From: Duganella sp. BJB476
GTDB taxonomy: Bacteria; Pseudomonadota; Gammaproteobacteria; Burkholderiales; Burkholderiaceae_D
Reading direction: 5' to 3'
DNA length: 64,000 bases
Assembly (NCBI RefSeq): GCF_003416895.1
Contig: NZ_QVIO01000001.1
Location: 372,001 to 436,000 of the forward strand
The notes under the pieces are model-generated. The model ran no database searches and had not been told where the DNA came from. It was given only the letters and a program-made list of their open reading frames with translations. Positions 8,690 through 17,408 of this stretch are shown here, piece after piece. Positions within the stretch are counted from its first letter, which is position 1; every line of letters begins with the position of its first letter. Both the position numbers and the translations under genes were made by a program.

Positions 8690-9943
8690 ATGTCTTTTTC
8701 TTCGCTGGGCCTTGCTCCCTCACTGATTAACGCCGTTACCGAAATCGGTTACCAGGAGCCGACCGCCATCCAGAGCGCCGCCATTCCCGCCATTCTGCGC
8801 GGGGAGGACGTGCTGGGCGCGGCGCAGACCGGGTCCGGCAAGACCGCCGCCTTCGCACTGCCGCTGCTGCAATCGCTGCTGGACAACCGCAACGGCCCGC
8901 GCCAGCTGCATGGCCTGATCCTGGTGCCGACGCGCGAGCTGGCGGCGCAGGTGGGCGAGTCGATCCGCAAGCTGGTGGCGCATTTGCCGATGCAGGTCAA
9001 GGTGTCGATCGTGTTCGGCGGCGTGTCGATCAATCCGCAGATGATGGCGCTGCGCGGCGGCGCCGATATCGTCATCGCCACGCCGGGACGGCTGCTGGAC
9101 CTGATCGACCACAATGCGCTGAAGATCTCGCGCACGGCGATGCTGGTGCTGGACGAGGCGGACCGCCTGCTGGACCTGGGCTTCAGCGAAGAACTGAACC
9201 GCATTCTGGAACTGCTGCCCAAGCAGCGCCAGAACCTGTTCTTCTCGGCGACCTTCCCGCCGGCGGTGCAGGCGCTGGCCGACGGCATGCTGCACCAGCC
9301 GACGCGCATCGAGGTGTTGTCCGAGCCGCTGAGCAAACCGGATATCCAGCAGCGCGCGATCATGGTCGACGTGCCGCGCCGTACCATGCTGCTCAAGCAT
9401 CTGATCCAGGAGCACAAGTGGAGCAGGGTGCTGGTGTTCGTCGCGACCAAATACGCGGCCGAGCATGTGGCCGATAAGCTGAACCGCAACGGCATCCGCG
9501 CCGGCGCTTTCCATGGTGAGTTCAGCCAGGGGGCGCGCACCGAGGTGCTGGGCGATTTCAAGGCCAGCCGCTTGCAGGTGCTGGTGGCGACCGATGTGGC
9601 GGCGCGCGGTATCGATATCGCCCGTCTGCCGGCGGTGGTCAATTACGACTTGCCACGTTCGGCGGTGGATTACACGCACCGCATCGGCCGCACCGGCCGC
9701 GCGGGTGAGAGCGGCGTGGCGATCAGCTTCGTCAGCGCGGAGACGGAGCAGCATTTCCGCCTGATCGAAAAGCGCCAGGAGATTCTGCTGCCGCGCGAAG
9801 AGATCGCCGGTTTTGAGGCGGTGGAGACGCTGCCGCCAGTTGCCGCCGATTCGGTGACGGATACCGTCAACGGCGGCATCAAGGGCAAACGCAAGAGCAA
9901 GAAAGACAAGCTGCGCGAAGCCGCCGCGGCGGCCGGCGAGTAA
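8690..9943 (+). CDS. rhlE: DEAD-box ATP-dependent RNA helicase, RhlE type
   Basis: RNA helicase of about 417 residues that unwinds structured RNA, in relatives during ribosome assembly or RNA decay. All core motifs are present: Q motif (GYQEPTAIQ), AQTGSGKT (Walker A), PTRELA, DEAD (VLDEADRLLDLGF), SAT, the C-terminal RecA domain with ARGIDI and HRIGRTGRAG, then a short basic Lys-rich tail (KGKRKSKKDKLRE) typical of RhlE. Start chosen at MSFSSLGL because it aligns with the family; an upstream open frame to 8582 lacks conserved sequence. Ends 12 bases from the convergent GlxA-type regulator. The symbol could equally be another DEAD-box paralogue. Confidence 0.9.
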   Translation: MSFSSLGLAPSLINAVTEIGYQEPTAIQSAAIPAILRGEDVLGAAQTGSGKTAAFALPLLQSLLDNRNGPRQLHGLILVPTRELAAQVGESIRKLVAHLPMQVKVSIVFGGVSINPQMMALRGGADIVIATPGRLLDLIDHNALKISRTAMLVLDEADRLLDLGFSEELNRILELLPKQRQNLFFSATFPPAVQALADGMLHQPTRIEVLSEPLSKPDIQQRAIMVDVPRRTMLLKHLIQEHKWSRVLVFVATKYAAEHVADKLNRNGIRAGAFHGEFSQGARTEVLGDFKASRLQVLVATDVAARGIDIARLPAVVNYDLPRSAVDYTHRIGRTGRAGESGVAISFVSAETEQHFRLIEKRQEILLPREEIAGFEAVETLPPVAADSVTDTVNGGIKGKRKSKKDKLREAAAAAGE

Positions 9944-9955
9944 GTCCTCGCGCCG

Positions 9956-10945
9956 TCAATCCAATACGGCGGAGCGGTACAACTTGCGGTACTCGGACGG
10001 CGAGGTCCGTAACGCCGTCCGGAAATGCTGGCGCAGCGACAGCGCGGAACCGAATCCGGCCTGCTGCGCCACCATCTCGATCGATACTTCGCTGCTCTCC
10101 AGCAGATGCTGGGCGTGGGCCAGCCGCTGGTTGAGCAGCCATTGCTTGACCGAGGTGCCGGTGGCTTGGCGGAAGTGGCGGGTGAAATTCCGGCGGCTCA
10201 TCAAGGCGCGTTCGGCCAGCGCGTCGATGCTGTGGTTTTGCGTCAAATCCTCGCCTACCCATGCCAGCACTTGAGCGAAGCGGTCGTCGCTGCCGCTGAC
10301 GGGCAGCGGACGCTCGATGAACTGCGCCTGCCCGCCTTGCCGGTGCGGCGCGACCACCATTTGGCGCGCCACGCGATTGGCGATCTCCGCGCCGCACAGC
10401 TGCCGCAGCAAGTGCAGGCAGCAATCAAGGCCTGCCGCCACGCCGGCCGACGTGACCACTTTCCCTTCATCGACATATAGGACTTCACGGTCGACCCGGA
10501 CCTTGGGATAGCGCTCGGCCATGGTGTCGGCGTTGGCCCAGTGCGTGGTGGCTGAGAAGCCGTCCAGCAGGCCCGCTTCCGCCAGCGGGAACGCGCCTAT
10601 GCACAAGCCCACTACCTGCGCGCCGCGCTGGTGGGCCTTGCGCAAGGCTTGCAGCAGGCTGGCGGGCGCCGGGCGGCAGTCGGAGTGCCATGATGGCAGG
10701 ATGACGATGTCCGCGCGGGCCAGGGCGGCAAGGCTGTGGGGCGCGACGATTTCGAAGCCGGCGGTGGTGGTCAGCGGCGCCCCCGCGTCTTCCGCGCACA
10801 CCTTGACGTCGAAGGTCGCGCTCTCGCAGTCGGCGCGCTGGGCGCCGAATACCTGGCACGGCACCGACAGGTGAAACGGGTTGATGCCGTCGAAGGCGAT
10901 GACGGCGATGCGGAATTTCTGGATGGGCGAGGTGCGTGCGGACAT
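9956..10945 (-). CDS. GlxA family transcriptional regulator (DJ-1/amidase-like plus AraC HTH)
   Basis: About 329 residues from MSARTSP. The N-terminal half is a DJ-1/PfpI-like domain (residues about 10-175) with the elbow VVGLCIGAFPLAEAGLL carrying the cysteine; the C-terminal half is an AraC double helix-turn-helix (about 215-320) with MSRRNFTRHFRQATG and VAQQAGFGSALSLRQHF. GlxA/FtrA-type regulators sense small nitrogenous or acid ligands. It is divergent from the isochorismatase-like gene at 11053, a frequent pairing that suggests it controls that gene. The frame is open to 11014, and an alternative ATG lies at 10963. Confidence 0.9.
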   Translation of the reverse strand: MSARTSPIQKFRIAVIAFDGINPFHLSVPCQVFGAQRADCESATFDVKVCAEDAGAPLTTTAGFEIVAPHSLAALARADIVILPSWHSDCRPAPASLLQALRKAHQRGAQVVGLCIGAFPLAEAGLLDGFSATTHWANADTMAERYPKVRVDREVLYVDEGKVVTSAGVAAGLDCCLHLLRQLCGAEIANRVARQMVVAPHRQGGQAQFIERPLPVSGSDDRFAQVLAWVGEDLTQNHSIDALAERALMSRRNFTRHFRQATGTSVKQWLLNQRLAHAQHLLESSEVSIEMVAQQAGFGSALSLRQHFRTALRTSPSEYRKLYRSAVLD

Positions 10946-10964
10946 GGCCTGATTATATCGCATG

Positions 10965-10984
10965 GTGGCCTTCGGGCCACTTTT
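10965..10984 (+). terminator. UUCG-loop hairpin with short T tract
   Basis: GTGGCC-TTCG-GGCCAC (10965-10980) followed by TTTT on the plus strand, in the gap between the divergent GlxA regulator and the isochorismatase gene. It resembles a small intrinsic terminator but no plus-strand gene ends here; it might attenuate the downstream gene or stop antisense readthrough. Confidence 0.4.
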
Positions 10985-11052
10985 GAATAACAGCACGGCG
11001 ACGGACAATGTCACTCACCGGGCGCTTCCGCCTTATCCTACAGGAGAAAATC

Positions 11053-11673
11053 ATGACCGCAACCCCACGCCGTGCCTTGATCGTTATCGACGTACAAAAC
11101 GAATACTTCACTGGCAAGATGAAGATTGAATATCCGCCGGTTGAGACCTCGCTGCCGAATATCGGCCGCGCCATGGACGCCGCGCGCGAAGCGGGCATAC
11201 CGGTGGTGGTGGTGCAGCATGACGCGCCGGAAGCTTCGCCGATCTTCGGCCTTGGGTCGGATGGCTGGAAGCTGCATCCCGTGGTGGCAGAGCGCGCGCA
11301 CGACCATTTCATCAACAAGAAAATGGCGAGCGTGTTCACCGGGACGGACCTGGCCGAATGGCTGAAAGAAAAGGCCATCGATACGCTGACCATCGTCGGC
11401 TACATGACGCACAACTGCAATGCGTCTACCATCTACGAGGCGATGCATCGCGGCTTGCAAGTGGAGGTGCTGGAGGATGCCACCGGCGCGCTGCCGTACG
11501 AGAACGCGGCCGGCAAGGTCAGTGCGGAAGAGATCCACCGCGTGTTCAACACGGTGTTCCATTCCAACTTTGGTGCGGTGGTGAGTACTGAAACGTGGCA
11601 GGCCGCCGTGCGCGACGGCAGCAAGCTGGAACGCGACAATATCTATCTGTCGAACCAGCGTACCCGCCAGTGA
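11053..11673 (+). CDS. isochorismatase-like cysteine hydrolase
   Basis: A 206-residue hydrolase of the isochorismatase/nicotinamidase fold. The triad is visible: Asp13 (IVIDVQNEY), Lys89 (INKKMASVF), Cys122 in YMTHNCNAST, with the cis-peptide-like GYMTH before it. The family hydrolyses small amides or vinyl ethers such as nicotinamide, ureidoacrylate or isochorismate; the substrate here cannot be read. Start at ATG 11053 is set by CAGGAG just upstream. The divergent GlxA-type regulator is the likely controller. It ends one base before the convergent SUI1 gene. Confidence 0.88.
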   Translation: MTATPRRALIVIDVQNEYFTGKMKIEYPPVETSLPNIGRAMDAAREAGIPVVVVQHDAPEASPIFGLGSDGWKLHPVVAERAHDHFINKKMASVFTGTDLAEWLKEKAIDTLTIVGYMTHNCNASTIYEAMHRGLQVEVLEDATGALPYENAAGKVSAEEIHRVFNTVFHSNFGAVVSTETWQAAVRDGSKLERDNIYLSNQRTRQ

Positions 11674-11674
11674 A

Positions 11675-12025
11675 CTAGCCGCCAGTGCGCTTGGCTTGGT
11701 GGCCCTGTTTTTTCAGGGCTTCCATCACCAGGTCGCAGTGGTCGCCCTGGATTTCGATGACGCCGTCCTTGACGGTGCCGCCGGAACCACAGGCGCTGCG
11801 CAGCTGCTTGCCCAGCAGGGCGAGGGCGATGGCGTCCAGCGCCAGGCCTTTCACCAGCGTGACGGTCTTGCCGCCGCGGCCCTTCGATTCGCGCGATACG
11901 CGCACGACGCCGTCGCCGGCGGGCTTGGATTTGGCTGCGGCCTTGCAGCGGCAATCGGTGACCGGCTGCCCGCAATCGGGGCACATGCGGCCGGTCTCAG
12001 TGGAGTAGACGAGTCGGGTGTTCAT
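11675..12025 (-). CDS. yciH: SUI1/eIF1-like translation factor, YciH family
   Basis: A 116-residue YciH homologue. An N-terminal Cys cluster CPDCGQPVTDCRCK (residues about 15-28) precedes the SUI1 domain (about 40-112), with the conserved GRGGKTVTLVKGL and the closing GDHCDLVMEALKKQGHQAKRTGG. Bacterial YciH relates to eIF1 and affects start-codon fidelity or stress translation. It stands alone, followed 26 bases upstream by the DUF2867 gene on the same strand. Confidence 0.92.
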   Translation of the reverse strand: MNTRLVYSTETGRMCPDCGQPVTDCRCKAAAKSKPAGDGVVRVSRESKGRGGKTVTLVKGLALDAIALALLGKQLRSACGSGGTVKDGVIEIQGDHCDLVMEALKKQGHQAKRTGG

Positions 12026-12051
12026 AGACCGGGATTCTAGCAGAAGCCGGG

Positions 12052-12558
12052 CTACAAAAAACGGGCATTCCGCATCGATGCGGGAACGATGAGCTTATGC
12101 ATGGGGGTGACGAACAGCATGTAGACGCGGCCCAGCAGATTGTGGATGTGGACCACGGTGCTGACGGCGACCTTGTCCTGCAGCTTGCAGACGGAGACTT
12201 CGACGTGCAGGTGCTTGTCGCTGTCGCCGAGGATGACTTCCTGCTCGCTGAGGTAGCGGATCGAGAAGATGCCGACGCGGTCGCCGACGCGGTAGTCGCT
12301 GGCCGGCTTGGCGGCGTTGACGTCGCCAAGGCCTCCCAGGTTCTTCAGGCCGACCAGGCCAACCACGCGATTACGCAGCGCCATCAAGGTGTTGATCCAA
12401 CCAGGCGTACCGGCCACCACCTGCAAATACAGTGCGAGCGCGGATTGCGTGGTGGGCTGGATCGCCGTTTCGTAGCAATCGTAGTAGTAAGCGTCGTCCA
12501 GATGGCGGGATATTTCGCTTTGCGGCGGGACGTCGATGGTGGATATCGTGGCGGTCAT
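12052..12558 (-). CDS. DUF2867 family protein
   Basis: A 168-residue protein starting MTATISTIDVPPQSEI. It shows the DUF2867 pattern: Tyr-rich DDAYYYDCYE near residue 21, a central LGGLGD region, and IHNLLGRVYMLFVTPMHKLIVPASMRNA at the C-terminus. Function is unknown. Its ATG overlaps the stop codon of the lipoprotein gene (ATGA), so it is translationally coupled to the MCE operon upstream and is probably its last gene. Confidence 0.8.
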   Translation of the reverse strand: MTATISTIDVPPQSEISRHLDDAYYYDCYETAIQPTTQSALALYLQVVAGTPGWINTLMALRNRVVGLVGLKNLGGLGDVNAAKPASDYRVGDRVGIFSIRYLSEQEVILGDSDKHLHVEVSVCKLQDKVAVSTVVHIHNLLGRVYMLFVTPMHKLIVPASMRNARFL

Positions 12559-13226
12559 AGCGGCTTTTCTGTGATGAGGTTGATGCGGCGCTGGATGCGT
12601 TGGGCTTCTGCGGTGTCGCCTGCCTGGCTGGCGCGCATGGCCTGGACGCCCAGCCATGCCAGCAGCGGACGGCGCCAGCCTTGGGCGGAGGCGGTGTTCA
12701 CGGCGTCGCTGAGGACTTTCGGCGTGGCTTTGCCGGCGCGGAGCAGCACGCCGCTGGCCACCAGTTTGGACAGCGGATCGGCGATGGCTTGCGCGGCGCT
12801 GGCGGCGGCTGCGTCGCCGGATGCCGAGGCGACCGGCTGGTGCTGCGCCGGCAGCAGCGCGGCGTCGGCAGCGGTGGCGCGGCCTGACAGGTAGGCGGCG
12901 TAGGCGCGGTCGGCCGGGCTGGCGTCCTGCGACAGCTTGTCGTAGCCGGCGCAGTCTTCGAACACCAGCGAGGCGACGCGGGCGGCGCAGCGTATCAATT
13001 CGGCGCGTATCATCAGGTCGACCTTGCCGGTGCTGGCCAGCGCTTCGCGGGCGCGCTGGTACTCGGCCGCTTCCACGCGGGCGTTGCCGGACATGTAGGC
13101 GGCGGTCGAACGTTCGATGGAGCTCTGCGCGTTCATCTGCCAGTCCGGCACCGGCGGGTTGTTGCCGCAGGCGGCCAGCAGGGCGGCTGCGAGCAGTGTC
13201 GCGATCAGTGGGGCGTTGGTCTTCAT
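12555..13226 (-). CDS. lipoprotein of an MCE operon
   Basis: A 223-residue predicted lipoprotein: signal MKTNAPLIATLLAAALLAAC with lipobox LAAC and lipidated Cys20, then an Ala-rich helical domain with PDW near residue 26. Start at ATG 13226 overlaps the stop of the MCE gene (ATGA), and its own stop overlaps the next ATG. By position it could be the periplasmic or outer-membrane accessory of the MCE system; I do not recognise the auxiliary-lipoprotein domain confidently. Confidence 0.75.
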   Translation of the reverse strand: MKTNAPLIATLLAAALLAACGNNPPVPDWQMNAQSSIERSTAAYMSGNARVEAAEYQRAREALASTGKVDLMIRAELIRCAARVASLVFEDCAGYDKLSQDASPADRAYAAYLSGRATAADAALLPAQHQPVASASGDAAAASAAQAIADPLSKLVASGVLLRAGKATPKVLSDAVNTASAQGWRRPLLAWLGVQAMRASQAGDTAEAQRIQRRINLITEKPL

Positions 13227-14191
13227 GGGAGTTTGATTTCCGTATCGCGTTTGAACGGCCATTTGCGGTTGATCTCATTGACCAGCTGCTCGACCCGGCG
13301 CAAGCTGCTTTCCACCTCGCCGCGCAGCGTGCCCAGATCGGCGGTGGCTTCCTTGGCGTTGGCGCCGACGGCCTGCGCTTCGATCAGCACCGCGTCCATT
13401 TTCTTCAGGCTGTTGCGGGCGTTCGCCAGCAGGCCGTTGAGCTGCACGATGGTCGCTTGCGCATCCGTCATCACGCCCTGCTTGCCGAAGACTTGGGTGT
13501 CGGCGTGGCCGATCAGGCTATCGGCCTTGGTGGCCAGCGCGTTTACGGTGATCAGCAGCTTGTTGGCGCGCTCCGCCAGCTGTTGCGCGTTCTTGTCGTC
13601 GCCGGCGATCAGGCCCATGGCGCCGTTGGGGCCATTCAGCTTGCCGGTCACGCCCTGGACGTTGGCCAGGGTTGCCGCCAGTGCGGAGTTTTCCGCCGTC
13701 AGCGCGTTGAGGTTTTCCAGCAGATCCTTGGCGGCGGCCAGCAGGCGCGGAATCTCTGCACCGGCGTCGCCGACCAGCAGCGCGCGGGCGGCGCCGTCTT
13801 CCAGCGGCGGATCGGTTGGAATGCCGCTGAAAGCGCGCAGCTTGGCGCCGCCCACCAGGCCGCGTTCCAGCGTGAAGATGCTGGAGCTGCGCAGCCAGTG
13901 CGCGTCGTCGCGCGGCACGTCGACGATCACGCGCGCCTTGCCGTCCTTGCCCAGTTCTATGCGCCGCACGCGGCCGATCGGGAAGCCGGCGAAGGTGACG
14001 TCCATGCCGACGGTGACGCCTTCCGAGTCGTCCGCCTGCAGCACCAGCGTCTGCGTCGATTCGAAGGCGCCGCGCGCGTACATCAGGTACAGCGCCGATC
14101 CGGCCACCAGCACCACCATCAGCACCAGCAGCAGGGCCGCCTTGAATTCCGCGTTGCGCACCGGCGCCGCTTCGTTTGTTGGTTCGCTCAT
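13223..14191 (-). CDS. MlaD/MCE domain protein
   Basis: A 322-residue MCE protein: short cytoplasmic N-terminus, one membrane anchor (residues about 18-39), MCE domain (about 45-125, with GVTVGMDVTFAGFPIGRVR and the GLVGGAKL turn), then a long helical C-terminal region with coiled-coil character (about 145-310). MCE proteins form hexameric rings or tubes that carry lipids across the periplasm. It lies 13 bases after the permease gene and overlaps the lipoprotein gene by four bases, forming one operon. Confidence 0.9.
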   Translation of the reverse strand: MSEPTNEAAPVRNAEFKAALLLVLMVVLVAGSALYLMYARGAFESTQTLVLQADDSEGVTVGMDVTFAGFPIGRVRRIELGKDGKARVIVDVPRDDAHWLRSSSIFTLERGLVGGAKLRAFSGIPTDPPLEDGAARALLVGDAGAEIPRLLAAAKDLLENLNALTAENSALAATLANVQGVTGKLNGPNGAMGLIAGDDKNAQQLAERANKLLITVNALATKADSLIGHADTQVFGKQGVMTDAQATIVQLNGLLANARNSLKKMDAVLIEAQAVGANAKEATADLGTLRGEVESSLRRVEQLVNEINRKWPFKRDTEIKLP

Positions 14192-14204
14192 TATTCCATT
14201 CCGC

Positions 14205-14993
14205 TCAGTAGTAGTTGCCCATCAACGAGGCGATTTCGATCAGCAGCATCACGGCGAACAGCCGCACCATGTCGTACAGGCCGTGCGTGACCTTGGCGCG
14301 ATAGCTGGCGCCGAAGTAGAAGGAGGAGGCCATCGGTATCAGGCCGACCGCAAAGCTGAAGAAGACGATCTTCAGCGCCAGGATCAGCGCCACCGCCGGA
14401 TTGAAGACCTGGCCGACCACGCGCGTGTAGCCGGGCAGCGCCCAGGGCGTGAAGCCGTACATCGACAGGTAGGCGAGGATCAGCGTCATCACGCAGCTGA
14501 CTGCGGCCAGCATCCAGACGGCGAACACGCCCGCCGCCACGCGCGGGAAGAATTCCTGGTGCAGCTCTTCGTCGCTGGTGTTGACGGCGTTGTTGCGGCT
14601 TTGCGAGAACTCCAGCCCTGCGGGCAAGGTGGTGCGCAGCGCGACGAAGGCGGCGGCGGTCAAAGGGATCAGCTCCAGCACCAGCACCCGCACCACCATC
14701 TCCAGCGCGAAGCGCGACAGGCCGTAGCTTTGCGAGGTGACCACCACGATGCGGATCAGCACCAGGCTGACCAGCGCCGACAGCACGCCATACCAGGCCA
14801 GGTTGGGCGCGGTGTCGCGCACGATGTGGCGTGCCAGCAGGTTGCGGTTGGCGCCGCCGTAGCTGGCGGGGGTGAACGCCAGCGACAGCATCAGCACCGC
14901 GAATTGCAGCAGCCGCCACCAGCTGTTCAGCCAGGTGACGGTTGCGTGGATCGGGCGCTTTAGCGCCGACGGGATAGCTGCTTCTATGCTCAT
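14205..14993 (-). CDS. MlaE family ABC transporter permease (divergent)
   Basis: A 262-residue polytopic protein with about five to six membrane segments and the overall MlaE layout, ending IEIASLMGNYY. The usual coupling region near the middle (ELGP followed by a GxxGSA...AELG segment) is degenerate here: it reads LELIPLTAAAFVALRTTLPAG. It is followed by the MCE and lipoprotein genes. No ATPase gene is present in the operon or window, so it either borrows an ATPase encoded elsewhere or functions differently. Confidence 0.82.
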   Translation of the reverse strand: MSIEAAIPSALKRPIHATVTWLNSWWRLLQFAVLMLSLAFTPASYGGANRNLLARHIVRDTAPNLAWYGVLSALVSLVLIRIVVVTSQSYGLSRFALEMVVRVLVLELIPLTAAAFVALRTTLPAGLEFSQSRNNAVNTSDEELHQEFFPRVAAGVFAVWMLAAVSCVMTLILAYLSMYGFTPWALPGYTRVVGQVFNPAVALILALKIVFFSFAVGLIPMASSFYFGASYRAKVTHGLYDMVRLFAVMLLIEIASLMGNYY

Positions 14994-15043
14994 ATTGACA
15001 TCTTAGCACCGCGACAGTATCGGCGTACGTCCGCCACTAGCGC

Positions 15044-15910
15044 CTACTCTTCGGCGAAGGTGGCGATGATGGCGTCGGCGGCGGCGCGCACGCGGGCGCT
15101 GCGACTCAGGTCGCTGTGCATCACCAGCCAGACATCGTAGTGGTCGACGCGATCGGGCCAGACGCGTGTGAGCCGGGGATCGCCGTCGGCCATGTGGCAG
15201 GGCAGTTCGGCCACGCCCATGCCGCGTCGCGCGGCGTCCAGCATCACCATGCCGCTGTTGACTTCTATCGCCACGCGCGCATGGTCTATCGGTTCCATGC
15301 ACAGCTTTTCCATGTGGCGCGGCGCTACCGCCCCCTGGTAAATGATGATGTCGTGCCCCTGCATGCCGTTGCCCTGGACCGGCATGCCGCGTTCGGCCAG
15401 GTAGGCCGGCGTGGCGTACAGGCCCATGCTGCGCCGGGTCAGGTGGCGCGAGATCAGGTCGGGACTGGTGGGCTTGAGCGTGCGCACCGCCAGGTCGGCC
15501 TCGCGCCGGGTCAGGTTGCTGATCTCGGTGCTGGTGCTCAGGACTACGCGTATTTCCGGATGCAGGATGTGCAGCCGCTGCATGGCGCCCAGCACCGAGT
15601 GGCTGGCGATGGTGTCCGAGGTGGCGACGCGCACGATGCCGGACAGGCGGTTGTCGATGCCCTGCATCTCGCGCTGGAACTGCAAGGCCGCGTGCTCCAT
15701 CAATTCGGCGGCGGTGACGGCCAGTTCGCCGGCGGGCGTGGCCAGGTAGCCGGACGGCGTGCGCAGGAACAGGCGCGCGCCCAGCGACTTTTCCAGCGCG
15801 TTGAGGCGCCGGCCGACGGTGGCCTGATCGATGTCGAGGGCGGCGGCGGCCGAGCGCAGCGTGCCTTTGCGGTAGATGGCGAGGAAAATCCTGGCGTTGT
15901 CCCAATCCAT
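15044..15910 (-). CDS. LysR family transcriptional regulator
   Basis: A 288-residue LysR regulator, beginning MDWDNARIFLAIYRKGTLRSAAA with the winged helix in residues 3-62 and a substrate-binding domain from about 88 to 285. It is divergent from the DHA2 efflux gene at 16020; the 109-bp gap carries a cluster of GATGCA/TGCATC palindromes likely to be its binding sites. Inferred job: controlling the efflux pump in response to a small ligand. Confidence 0.92.
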   Translation of the reverse strand: MDWDNARIFLAIYRKGTLRSAAAALDIDQATVGRRLNALEKSLGARLFLRTPSGYLATPAGELAVTAAELMEHAALQFQREMQGIDNRLSGIVRVATSDTIASHSVLGAMQRLHILHPEIRVVLSTSTEISNLTRREADLAVRTLKPTSPDLISRHLTRRSMGLYATPAYLAERGMPVQGNGMQGHDIIIYQGAVAPRHMEKLCMEPIDHARVAIEVNSGMVMLDAARRGMGVAELPCHMADGDPRLTRVWPDRVDHYDVWLVMHSDLSRSARVRAAADAIIATFAEE

Positions 15911-15926
15911 GCGGGTATCCGGTGGT

Positions 15927-15999
15927 GATGCATTTTTGCATCGATGTGCCGATATTATGCGTATTTACTGCATCATGCAAGGCGGCTAACATCGATGCA
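15927..15999. promoter_or_regulatory. cluster of GATGCA/TGCATC palindromes (LysR operator)
   Basis: GATGCA-TTTT-TGCATC (15927-15942), TGCATCATGCA (15969-15979) and CATCGATGCA (15990-15999) all carry the same hexamer within 73 bp of the divergent LysR/efflux gap. LysR proteins bind two or more dyads spaced by a few helical turns, which this matches. Confidence 0.65.
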
Positions 16000-16019
16000 C
16001 TCTCACTGAAGGAAGCATC

Positions 16020-17408
16020 ATGACTACCCCAAGCACCGTGGCGCCGGCGATCCCGTCGCGCCAGATTCCCGCCTTGCTGGTGTTGATGACACTGGCCATA
16101 GGCTTCGTGATGGCGATGATCGATGTCACCGCCGTCAATACCGCTTTATCCGATATCTCGCTCAGCCTGGGCGTGCCGCTCACAGGCCTGGTGTGGGTGG
16201 TGGATGGCTACACGCTGACCTTCGCGGCGCTGCTGATGGCCGGTGGCGCGCTGGCCGACCGCTACGGCCCGAAGAACGTATACCAGGGCGGCTTGAGCGT
16301 CTTCATTCTCGGCTCGGTGCTGTGCGCCGTGGCCCCCAGTGGCAACGCGCTGATCGCCGCGCGGCTGCTGCAAGGCGCGGGCGCCGCGCTGTTCATGCCG
16401 AGTTCACTCAGCTTATTGACGCACGCTTACGAGGACCAGGCCACCCGCGCGCGCATGCTGGGCACGTGGTCGGCGATCGTCGGCTGCTCGTCGGCGGCCG
16501 GTCCGCTGGTGGGCGGGCTGCTGGTGCATACCTTCGGCTGGCGCAGCGTGTTCTGGGTGAACGTTCCTATCGGCCTGCTTGGCATCGTGCTGACGCAGAT
16601 GGTGGCTCCGGCCACGCCGCGCCTTGAACGCGCGCTGTCGATGTTGAGTCATCTGCTGGGCGTGGTCGCGCTGGCGGGGCTGAGCTTTGTGCTGATCGAA
16701 GGTCCGTCGCTGGGCTGGGGCTCGACGCCGGTGCTGGGCGCCCTGGTGGCGACGGCGTTCGCGGCATTCCTGTTGGTGCGGCGCGAACGCACCGGCGCGC
16801 ATCCCTTGCTGCCACGGGCGCTGTTCGATACGCCGGCTTTTGCGGCGGCCAACGGTGTCGGCTTCCTGATTAATTTTGCGGTGTTCGGCCAGCTGTTCCT
16901 GCTTAGCCTTTACATCCAGCAGTCCGGCGCGGATGCGCTGCACACCGGCTTGAAACTGATACCGATGATGGCTGCTTTCGCTGCAGGTAACCTGACTTCG
17001 GGGCGTATCACCGCGCGAGTCGGCACGCGGCCGCCGATGATGTACGGTTTGATGGTGGGTTTGGGCATGGCGTTCCTGATGCTGGTCGGCCTGACGCCGC
17101 AAACGCCTTACTGGCTGCTGGTGCTGGCTGCCGTGGCAATGAACTTCGCGATCGGCGTCGCGATACCTGGCATGACGGCGACGGTGATGCTGGTGGCCGG
17201 CAAGGCGCACTCCAACAGCGCCGCCGCCGCGTTGAACGCCAATCGTCAGATCGGCGCCCTGGTCGGCGTGGCGATGATGGGCACCGTGATGCACATGGTG
17301 CCAGAGTGGGCGTGGCGCTTGCCGTTGGCCTTCTGCCTGATTACGGCGGCATACGCAGGCGCGCTAGCGCTGGTGTACCGCTACGTCAAGCTGGGCAAGC
17401 CGGCTTAA
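16020..17408 (+). CDS. MFS drug efflux transporter, DHA2 (EmrB/QacA) family
   Basis: A 462-residue inner-membrane protein with about 14 predicted helices. Motifs: the early Asp in [15 protein letters not shown] (helix 1), [17 protein letters not shown] (loop 2-3 motif A), [19 protein letters not shown] (motif B), and [25 protein letters not shown] (motif C and helix 5-6 loop). These identify the DHA2 proton antiporters that export drugs or toxic metabolites. GAAGGAAGC precedes the ATG. It is divergent from the LysR gene. Its stop overlaps the stop of ribB by four bases. Confidence 0.93.
   Translation: MTTPSTVAPAIPSRQIPALLVLMTLAIGFVMAMIDVTAVNTALSDISLSLGVPLTGLVWVVDGYTLTFAALLMAGGALADRYGPKNVYQGGLSVFILGSVLCAVAPSGNALIAARLLQGAGAALFMPSSLSLLTHAYEDQATRARMLGTWSAIVGCSSAAGPLVGGLLVHTFGWRSVFWVNVPIGLLGIVLTQMVAPATPRLERALSMLSHLLGVVALAGLSFVLIEGPSLGWGSTPVLGALVATAFAAFLLVRRERTGAHPLLPRALFDTPAFAAANGVGFLINFAVFGQLFLLSLYIQQSGADALHTGLKLIPMMAAFAAGNLTSGRITARVGTRPPMMYGLMVGLGMAFLMLVGLTPQTPYWLLVLAAVAMNFAIGVAIPGMTATVMLVAGKAHSNSAAAALNANRQIGALVGVAMMGTVMHMVPEWAWRLPLAFCLITAAYAGALALVYRYVKLGKPA

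Noticed and set aside
10361..10373. Small palindromes such as ACACCcatGGTGT near 60361 and similar short dyads elsewhere
   Set aside because: Short dyads are expected by chance in a GC-rich 64-kb window; no context supports them.
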